A stretch of DNA of 64,000 nucleotides from Bradyrhizobium yuanmingense (GTDB taxonomy: Bacteria; Pseudomonadota; Alphaproteobacteria; Rhizobiales; Xanthobacteraceae): positions 124,001 through 188,000 of the forward strand of contig NZ_JARFML010000005.1 of assembly GCF_029167105.1 (NCBI RefSeq), read 5' to 3'. This document shows, piece by piece, positions 58,604-64,000 of this stretch. The position numbers and the translations under genes were made by a program. The notes under the pieces were generated by a model that saw only the letters and a program-made list of their open reading frames with translations, was not told the DNA's origin and ran no database searches. The stretch's first letter is position 1; every line of letters begins with the position of its first letter.

Positions 58604-59686
58604 TCACGTGCTCAGCCCTCCCGCCAGCGTCGGCACCTCCAGCGGCTTGAAGCCGTAATGGGAGAGCCAGCGGACGTCGCTGTCGAATAGCTGGCGCAAA
58701 TCGGCGATGCCGTATTTCAGCATGGCGATGCGGTCGATGCCCATGCCCCAGGCGAAGCCCTGGTACTCGTCGGGATCGATGCCGCAGGCGCGCAGCACGT
58801 TCGGGTGCACCATGCCGCAGCCGAGAATCTCGAGCCAATCCTCGCCCTCGCCGAAGCGGATCTCGCCCTTGTCGCGACGGCACTGGATGTCGACTTCCAG
58901 CGACGGCTCGGTGAACGGGAAGAACGAGGGCCGGAAACGCATGTTGATGTGGTCGACCTCGAAGAACGCCTTGCAGAACTCGTGCAGGATCCATTTGAGG
59001 TGGCCGAGATGCGAGCTCTTGTCGATGACGAGGCCCTCAACCTGGTGGAATTGCGGCGTATGGGTCGCGTCCGAATCGATGCGGTAGGTGCGGCCCGGGC
59101 AGATCACGCGGATCGGCGGCTTCTGGCTCAGCATGGTGCGCACCTGCACCGGCGAAGTGTGGGTTCGCAGCAGCATGCGCGAGCCGTCCTGCTTCGGATG
59201 GAAGAAGAACGTGTCGTGCATCTCGCGCGCCGGATGGCCTTCCGGAAAATTCAGCTTGGTGAAATTGTAGTCGTCGGTCTCGATGTCGGGACCTTCGGCC
59301 ACCGAGAATCCCATGTCGGCGAAGATGGTGGTGAGCTCGTCCCACACCTGGCTCAGCGGATGGATGCGGCCGGCTTCCGCCGCCGCATCGCGCAGCGGCA
59401 AGGTGACGTCGACGGTCTCGGCGGCGAGCCGCGCATCGAGCGCGGCCGATTTCAGAACGTCGCGCCTTGCCGCGAGCGCCTCGGTGACCTTGTCCTTGGC
59501 CTGGTTGATGGCCGCACCTTGGGTCTTGCGCTCGTCGGGTGACATCTTGCCGAGCGTGGCGAGCAGCGCGGAGATTGAGCCCTTCTTGCCGAGGGCTGCG
59601 ACGCGCACGGCTTCGAGCGAGGCTTCATCGCCGGCGGCGGCGATCTGGTCGAGGATGGATGTTTCGAGCGTTGCGAGGTCGGACAC
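58604..59686 (-). CDS. pheS: Phenylalanine-tRNA ligase alpha subunit
   Basis: PheS is the catalytic subunit that activates phenylalanine. From GTG 59686, with AAGGA 8 bp upstream, the protein is 360 aa, the usual length. It has an N-terminal coiled coil, class II motif 2 ('[12 protein letters not shown]' and '[23 protein letters not shown]') and motif 3 ('[18 protein letters not shown]'). The open frame to 59746 has no better start. pheT lies downstream but is separated by the DUF559 insert. Confidence 0.98.
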   Translation of the reverse strand: MSDLATLETSILDQIAAAGDEASLEAVRVAALGKKGSISALLATLGKMSPDERKTQGAAINQAKDKVTEALAARRDVLKSAALDARLAAETVDVTLPLRDAAAEAGRIHPLSQVWDELTTIFADMGFSVAEGPDIETDDYNFTKLNFPEGHPAREMHDTFFFHPKQDGSRMLLRTHTSPVQVRTMLSQKPPIRVICPGRTYRIDSDATHTPQFHQVEGLVIDKSSHLGHLKWILHEFCKAFFEVDHINMRFRPSFFPFTEPSLEVDIQCRRDKGEIRFGEGEDWLEILGCGMVHPNVLRACGIDPDEYQGFAWGMGIDRIAMLKYGIADLRQLFDSDVRWLSHYGFKPLEVPTLAGGLST

Positions 59687-59837
59687 AGTCAAATCCTTGG
59701 CTCTAAATTCGGCTGGGTTGTCGCCGCCCGAAGGCCGTAACGTCAAGCGAAAAGCCGGTCATTTCGGGCACATGGCCGGCTGGGTTGAACCCTGCGCGGG
59801 GACCCGGCACCAACGGGGGTACGAGGAGAGTTTTGCG

Positions 59838-60257
59838 ATGCTTTCGAGATCCTGCCTGGTCGGCCTAGTCCTGCTTCTTTTGCAAGGTGTTTTGGGTGGC
59901 GCGGCCTACGCCGAGGAGTGCCCGGCCAAATCGACTTCGATGGACGACGTCATCGCAGTCCTCAATGCGGCGCCTGGCTGCAGCCGTGCCATGAAGCTGT
60001 TCGAGGTCTGCGCATATGGCGCCAGCGGCGACGTGCAGTTCGGCGAAGTTGTCGAGAAGAAATGCGAAGCTGATTTCGGCGGCCAACTGAAGCCGCCGCA
60101 GAAGCTCAGCTATCAGCGCGAGTTGCAGGCGTGCGATCGCAAGTACCGGAACAAGTCCGGCACCATGTATCTCTCGTTCACAGCCTTTTGCCGGGCGCAG
60201 GTCGCCCAGCGTTACTCGCAGCGCGCGTTGAAGGCTGCGGGCCAAAAGGCCCGCTAG
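59838..60257 (+). CDS. Small Cys-containing secreted protein
   Basis: The 139-aa protein (ATG 59838, with GAGGAGAG upstream) has a signal peptide ending 'GGAAYA' (~24) and a mature part with six Cys ('EECPAKS', 'PGCSRAMKLFEVCAYG', 'KKCEADF', 'QACDRKY', 'TAFCRAQ'). That suggests disulfides in the periplasm. No family is recognised. It lies on the plus strand between pheS and rplT, opposite to the translation genes. Confidence 0.7.
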   Translation: MLSRSCLVGLVLLLLQGVLGGAAYAEECPAKSTSMDDVIAVLNAAPGCSRAMKLFEVCAYGASGDVQFGEVVEKKCEADFGGQLKPPQKLSYQRELQACDRKYRNKSGTMYLSFTAFCRAQVAQRYSQRALKAAGQKAR

Positions 60258-60265
60258 CGCTGGTC

Positions 60266-60625
60266 TCAGGCAGCCAGCGCGGCTTTGGCCTTCTCGGCGA
60301 TCGCCTGGAACGCGGCGGGCTCGCTGATCGCGAGATCCGACAGCACCTTGCGGTCCACGGTGATCCCGGACTTGGCCATGCCGTCGATAAATCGGCTGTA
60401 GGTCAGGCCGAATGGGCGGACCGCGGCGTTGATGCGCTGGATCCAGAGCGCGCGGAACGTCCGCTTCTTACGCTTGCGGTCGCGGAAGGCGTATTGCTGC
60501 GCCTTCTCCACGGCCGGCTTGGCGGCGCGGATGGTGTTCTTGCGGCGGCCGTAGAAGCCCTTGGCGGCCTTGTAGACTTTCTTGTGCTTGGCGTGGGCGG
60601 TCACACCGCGTTTGACGCGAGACAT
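60266..60625 (-). CDS. rplT: Large ribosomal subunit protein bL20
   Basis: L20 binds 23S rRNA early in 50S assembly and in enterics also represses its own operon. The 119-aa basic protein has the L20 pattern '[68 protein letters not shown]'. It follows rpmI by 80 bp on the minus strand. Confidence 0.99.
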   Translation of the reverse strand: MSRVKRGVTAHAKHKKVYKAAKGFYGRRKNTIRAAKPAVEKAQQYAFRDRKRKKRTFRALWIQRINAAVRPFGLTYSRFIDGMAKSGITVDRKVLSDLAISEPAAFQAIAEKAKAALAA

Positions 60626-60705
60626 GACGAAATCCTTCAGAGATGACTTTGGTTATCGGATCGCCGCGGGATGCGCGGCACGGATGGCAATGATCGTGGA
60701 CGCGA

Positions 60706-60906
60706 TCAGGCGTTCGGCAAGAAGTACTTCTTGACGTTGTCGCCGTCGGTCTTGAACAGCACGCGGGTGCCGCGGAGCTGACGGATCTGCTTCTTCGTCC
60801 GCTTGATCATGCCGTGACGCTTGCCGCGCTGGGCGTGCATCACTTTGCCGGTGGCAGTCACCTTGAAGCGCTTTTTGGCGCCCGATTTGGTCTTCAGCTT
60901 GGGCAT
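60706..60906 (-). CDS. rpmI: Large ribosomal subunit protein bL35
   Basis: The 66-aa basic protein has the L35 signature '[47 protein letters not shown]'. It is first in the rpmI-rplT operon. Unlike in many bacteria, infC does not directly precede it; a plus-strand secreted-protein gene lies between. Confidence 0.99.
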   Translation of the reverse strand: MPKLKTKSGAKKRFKVTATGKVMHAQRGKRHGMIKRTKKQIRQLRGTRVLFKTDGDNVKKYFLPNA

Positions 60907-61182
60907 TTGGCTCTCCTAATGGCCACAGAGATCCGCCCGCGAAGGCGGCTGGACCGTCAAAAATGCTCGTTAGAGCGTTGATTGTGCTCAAGTTTTGCGA
61001 ACAAGCGCGAAACCCGCACGAGACACCGCCACGGCAGCCCGTAAATCAGCCGGGCGGTGAAGGTTGGGCTTATGACAGAGGAGAGGCCAATTGGCAACGA
61101 TGAACCGCCGCGACCTGCCCGCCGACTATTGAACGCTGCCACCCCTCATGTCCAAGCCTTCTCGCCCGAAGCAGGTCCAAAA

Positions 61183-61578
61183 ATGGCTCATTTTCCGCAA
61201 CTTCTGATTTCATTCGCCCACCAGCGCCCTCTGGCGCTGTTCGCCGTGCTCGCCGCGGCTGCGCTGCCACAGGCGGCTGACGCCCACGCCGGCGGCTATG
61301 ACGGCATCTGGAATGTCACCTTCGCCACCACCCGCGGCAATTGCAGCTCGGGCTACAGCGTTCCCTTCACCGTGACCGGCACCCGCGTCTCCTCCGCCGG
61401 GGGCGGCCGGGTCTCGGGCCGGGTCAAGCGCTCCGGCGCTGTCGCCGTCCAGGTCTCGGTCGGCGCCTCCCACGCCAGCGGCGGCGGCCGGCTCGCCGGC
61501 GTGAACGGCGCCGGGTCGTGGAAGGGAATTATCTCCGGCGACCAGTGCAGCGGAACCTGGCAGGCGACGAAGACCTGA
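61183..61578 (+). CDS. Small secreted protein of unknown function
   Basis: From ATG 61183 the protein is 131 aa, with a signal peptide ending 'QAADAHA' (~35) and a Gly/Ser/Val-rich beta domain. Two Cys ('GNCSSG' and 'DQCSGTW') are placed to bridge the ends of the domain, and the 'YDGIWNVTFATTRGNC' to 'GSWKGIISGDQCSGTWQATK' framing resembles small barrel proteins. No family is assigned. The in-frame extension to 61057 lacks a signal and is less likely. Confidence 0.65.
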   Translation: MAHFPQLLISFAHQRPLALFAVLAAAALPQAADAHAGGYDGIWNVTFATTRGNCSSGYSVPFTVTGTRVSSAGGGRVSGRVKRSGAVAVQVSVGASHASGGGRLAGVNGAGSWKGIISGDQCSGTWQATKT

Positions 61579-61583
61579 CACAC

Positions 61584-61614
61584 AAAACGGCCCGCCGGAG
61601 ATCCGGACGGGCCG
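61584..61614 (-). terminator. Rho-independent terminator of infC
   Basis: CGGCCCG...CGGGCCG with an inner CCGG/CCGG pair forms a strong stem. On the minus strand it is followed by TTTTGTGTG, ~28 bp past the infC stop. It can also serve as a hairpin for the convergent secreted-protein gene. Confidence 0.65.
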
Positions 61615-61642
61615 CTGAATTCTCAGTCCTGACAAGCCGGCG

Positions 61643-62182
61643 TCAGCGCGGCGCCAGCACCATCACCACCTGGCGACCTTCGAATCGCGCGTCCTGCTCG
61701 ACCTTGGCGAGCTCGGCGACGTCGGTCTTGATCTTGTCAAGCAGCTTGGTGCCGATCTCCTGGTGCGCCATTTCGCGGCCGCGATAGCGCAGCGTGATCT
61801 TGACCTTGTCGCCCTCTTCGAAGAAGCGCTGCATCGCGCGCATCTTCACGTCGTAATCGTGGTCGTCGATCATCGGACGGAGCTTGATCTCCTTGATCTC
61901 GACGGTCTTCTGCCGTTTGCGGGCTTCCGCGGCTTTCTTCTGGGCGGAATACTTGTACTTCCCGTAATCCATGATCTTGCAGACGGGAGGGCTGGTATTC
62001 GGCGAAATCTCGACCAGATCCATGCCGACTTCCTGCGCCATGCGGATGGCGACGACGGTCTCGACCGTGCCTTTGTTGTCACCGGTCTGGTCGATCAGCT
62101 GGATCTGCGCATTGCGGATATCATCATTGATGCGCGGCCCGTCTTTGCTGGCAGCGGGCGGAGCTTTATTAGGACGGCGAAT
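61643..62182 (-). CDS. infC: Translation initiation factor IF-3, AUU start
   Basis: IF-3 keeps the 30S subunit free and proofreads start codons. The 179-aa protein begins at ATT 62182, with GGAG 8 bp upstream. It has the N-terminal domain '[26 protein letters not shown]...[21 protein letters not shown]', a Lys-rich linker ('[25 protein letters not shown]') and the C-terminal domain '[34 protein letters not shown]'. A canonical start would need a TTG-led extension to 62248, which is not conserved in the family. An AUU start is the classic autoregulatory device of infC. Confidence 0.95.
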   Translation of the reverse strand: MRRPNKAPPAASKDGPRINDDIRNAQIQLIDQTGDNKGTVETVVAIRMAQEVGMDLVEISPNTSPPVCKIMDYGKYKYSAQKKAAEARKRQKTVEIKEIKLRPMIDDHDYDVKMRAMQRFFEEGDKVKITLRYRGREMAHQEIGTKLLDKIKTDVAELAKVEQDARFEGRQVVMVLAPR

Positions 62183-62433
62183 GGGTGGTTCTCCAAAGTT
62201 GTGAAAGAAGCGGCTATTTTGAAGGAAGAAGCGTTTGCCGGCAAGCAAGTCGCTGATGCGAGGTGCGAAAAACCCTCAAATGCGAGGCATTTTGGTCACG
62301 GCCCTCGGCACGCTGACCGACATAGACACCTTGCCTCTGTTCCGCAAGCGTCCCAAAGGACCAATAGCAATGCCGGTCGTGCTTTCGGAACAGGTCCGGA
62401 CAGCTCAAACCGCACAGCCAGAGTAAACGTTCC

Positions 62434-63222
62434 ATGACCGACGCAATTTCCGATGCCGTGCTTGAGTTCATCGAGGTGGGCGAGGGGCCGTCCGCACGCA
62501 GGATCGCGGTGCGCCGCCGTCCCGGAAAAGGCCCCGGCCTGGTCTGGCTCGGCGGATTCAAGTCGGACATGCAGGGCGGCAAGGCCGTGGCGCTGGATGC
62601 CTGGGCCCACGAGCGCGGCCGCGCAATCGTCCGGTTTGACTATTCCGGCCACGGCGAATCCAGCGGCGATTTCGCCATTGGGACCATCGGCAGCTGGCTC
62701 GAGGACAGTGTTGCGGTGTTCGAACGCTTCTGCGACGGCCCGCAAATCCTGATCGGCTCCTCCATGGGCGGCTGGATGGCGCTGCTGCTCGCGCGCGAGA
62801 TCAAGAGACGTGCCGGCAAAGCGTCGCTTGCGGGCCTGGTGCTGATCGCGCCGGCGCCTGATTTCACCGAAGAGCTGATGTGGAAGAATTTTTCGCCCGC
62901 GGTGAAGAAGGAGATCGAGACCAAGGGCTTCTGGCTGCGCCCGTCGGAATATGGCGACGGCTCGCCCTATCCGATCACGCGGAACCTGATCGAGGAGGGG
63001 CGCAATCACCTCGTGCTCGGCAGCGCCATCGATCTCGGCTGCCCCGTCCGCATCCTGCAAGGCGCGAAGGACCCTGATGTGCCGTGGCAGCACGCGTTCA
63101 AGCTGACCCATCGGCTGCCGGCCGACGACGTCGTGCTGACCATGATCCAGGACGGCGATCATCGCCTGTCACGGCCGCAGGACATCGCGCGCCTTCTTGC
63201 CGCGGTGGCGGAGTTTGGGTGA
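62434..63222 (+). CDS. Alpha/beta hydrolase (ABHD10/thioesterase-like)
   Basis: This 262-aa cytoplasmic protein has the alpha/beta-hydrolase layout: 'GPGLVWLGGFKSDMQGGKA' oxyanion strand, nucleophile Ser in 'LIGSSMGGWMALL' (~110), acid in 'GAKDPDVPW' (~210) and His in 'DGDHRLSRPQD' (~245). The 'FDYSGHGESSG' motif and overall order match the ABHD10-type palmitoyl thioesterase or glucuronidase group; the substrate is unknown. It diverges from infC over ~250 bp in which I see no gene. Confidence 0.9.
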   Translation: MTDAISDAVLEFIEVGEGPSARRIAVRRRPGKGPGLVWLGGFKSDMQGGKAVALDAWAHERGRAIVRFDYSGHGESSGDFAIGTIGSWLEDSVAVFERFCDGPQILIGSSMGGWMALLLAREIKRRAGKASLAGLVLIAPAPDFTEELMWKNFSPAVKKEIETKGFWLRPSEYGDGSPYPITRNLIEEGRNHLVLGSAIDLGCPVRILQGAKDPDVPWQHAFKLTHRLPADDVVLTMIQDGDHRLSRPQDIARLLAAVAEFG

Positions 63223-63239
63223 GGATGTTTCTCTTCCTT

Positions 63240-63410
63240 CCCCCCCTTGTGGGAGAAGGTGGCTTCGCGAAGCGAAGCCGGATGAGGGGTTCTATCCACG
63301 AGCCCGAATGACAGTTGGTCTCGCGGAGACAGACCCCTCACCCAAGTGAATGCGCGTCAACGAGCGGAGGCTGCCCTCTCCCACAACAAGGGGGGAGGGC
63401 ACAACAACCG
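63240..63410. repeat. Composite inverted repeat (CCCCCTTGTGGG type)
   Basis: CCCCCCCTTGTGGGAGAAGG near 63241 is partly mirrored by CCCTCTCCCACAACAAGGGGGGAGGG near 63375-63399, with inner GGCTTCGCGAAGCGAAGCC and GATGAGGGGTT...ACCCCTCACCC pairs. The ends resemble the 39-bp repeats around the DUF559 gene. It lies just before the SnoaL-like gene. Confidence 0.7.
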
Positions 63411-63423
63411 GGAGGCAACGCCA

Positions 63424-63891
63424 ATGACCACCATCGCCATGCTGCGCGCCTTCTGCGACGCGGTCGAGCAGCGCAACGGCAAAGCCTTCGCAGAGCTGTT
63501 CACCGAGGACGGTGTCTATCACGATGTCTTCTACGGCGCCTTCGCCGGCCGCGCTAAGATCGCCGCGATGATCGACGACTGGTTCTACCGCACCGCGACC
63601 GATTTCCGCTGGGACATGCATGACCCCGTCACCGAGGGCACCACGCTCTATGCGCGCTACACGTTCAGCTACAGATCGACATTGCCGGAAGCGAACGGCG
63701 CGCGGGCGATGTTCGAGGGCGTTGCGATCATGACGCTGAAGGAGGGCAGGATCGCCTGTTATCACGAGGTCGCCAACACCGCGCCGGCATTCGTCGATTT
63801 GAAGTTCGCGCCGGAACGCATCGCCAAGATCGTCGCCAAGCAGGGCGCCGAGCTGAAGGCGCGGCCGGAGATGCAGCGGCATTTGGGGTAG
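63424..63891 (+). CDS. SnoaL/NTF2-like domain protein
   Basis: From ATG 63424 the protein is 155 aa, with an NTF2-like (SnoaL) cone fold: 'MLRAFCDAVEQRNGKAFAELFTEDGVYHDVFYGAFAGRAKIAAMIDDWF' then 'DFRWDMHDPVTEGTTLYARYTFSYRS' and 'GVAIMTLKEGRIACYHEVANT'. Such proteins are small-molecule isomerases, dehydratases or binding proteins; nothing nearby shows the substrate. The frame to 63346 would translate the preceding repeat and is rejected. Confidence 0.85.
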   Translation: MTTIAMLRAFCDAVEQRNGKAFAELFTEDGVYHDVFYGAFAGRAKIAAMIDDWFYRTATDFRWDMHDPVTEGTTLYARYTFSYRSTLPEANGARAMFEGVAIMTLKEGRIACYHEVANTAPAFVDLKFAPERIAKIVAKQGAELKARPEMQRHLG

Positions 63892-63902
63892 CTGCATCCT
63901 CC

Positions 63903-64000
63903 TCGTCATTCCGGGGCGTGCGAAGCACGAGCCCGGAATCCATAACCACCATCGGGAGTATGGATTCCGGGCTCACGCTTCGCGTGCCCCGGAATGACAG
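63903..64000. repeat. Inverted-repeat element (GTCATTCCGGGG type), runs to window end
   Basis: CGTCATTCCGGGGCGTGCGAAGCACGAGCCCGGAATCCATA is mirrored by TATGGATTCCGGGCTCACGCTTCGCGTGCCCCGGAATGACAG. It is a large nearly perfect hairpin of the same family as 35466-35508 and fills the end of the window. Confidence 0.85.

Noticed and set aside
62235..62426. Possible 63-residue gene between infC and the alpha/beta hydrolase
   Set aside because: It begins inside the infC leader, has no ribosome binding site or recognisable motif, and its start overlaps the infC promoter region.

Overview
The window is GC-rich chromosomal DNA from an alphaproteobacterium of the Bradyrhizobium type (order Hyphomicrobiales/Rhizobiales). 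This rests on gene order (hslV...hslU beside hisB-DUF2628-hisHAFE-coaA; hrcA-grpE; dnaK-dnaJ-pmtA; cpaBCDE with a TadD lipoprotein), on protein types (DUF2585, DUF2244, DUF1330, a CsoR-type regulator opposite a YHS-bearing CopA) and on several intergenic palindromic repeat families common in that group. The genus is inferred; no search was possible. Almost all of the window is core, densely packed chromosome. I see no rRNA, tRNA, CRISPR array, prophage or insertion sequence.

Layout. 1-7.1 kb: envelope genes (Tim44-like, MltA, Smr protein, a polytopic membrane protein), then a minus-strand hslV-GNAT-DUF2585-hslU operon. 7.3-12.1 kb: histidine operon hisB-DUF2628-hisH-hisA-hisF-hisE, then coaA. 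12.2-19.3 kb: zinc-ribbon protein, AI-2E-type permease, histidine phosphatase, hybrid histidine kinase, YifB ATPase, PilZ protein. 19.3-24.7 kb: Flp/Tad pilus genes (TadD-like on +, cpaB-C-D-E on -). 25-28.9 kb: gshB, yraN, rsmI and a divergent LpoA-like lipoprotein. 28.9-31.0 kb: a small AT-richer accessory insert carrying one soluble ComEC-like metallo-beta-lactamase-fold gene. 31-35.5 kb: hemW-rdgB-rph, divergent hrcA-grpE. 35.5-45.2 kb: nicotinamidase, secreted protein, dnaK-dnaJ-pmtA, FMN reductase, pyrF, DUF1330, dapB, gpmA. 45.3-52 kb: Ada-like MGMT, DUF2244, nth, CysZ-like, nikR, copA/csoR. 52.1-55.7 kb: YiiX-like hydrolase, amine oxidase, TauE/SafE. 55.6-62.2 kb: translation genes infC, rpmI-rplT, pheS, pheT, interrupted by two small secreted-protein genes on the opposite strand and by a DUF559 endonuclease. 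62.4-64 kb: alpha/beta hydrolase and SnoaL-like protein.

Regulation visible in sequence. The strongest sites are a CsoR-type operator between copA and csoR, an RpoH-like promoter before dnaK, an AUU start codon for infC, and a hairpin that would bury the ribosome binding site of the exported nicotinamidase gene.

The most unusual features involve palindromic repeats. The ComEC-like gene sits exactly between what look like the left and right halves of one composite repeat. The DUF559 endonuclease, wedged between pheS and pheT, is bracketed by near-perfect 39-bp inverted repeats. Together they suggest that these repeats are landing sites, or ends, of small single-gene mobile units.
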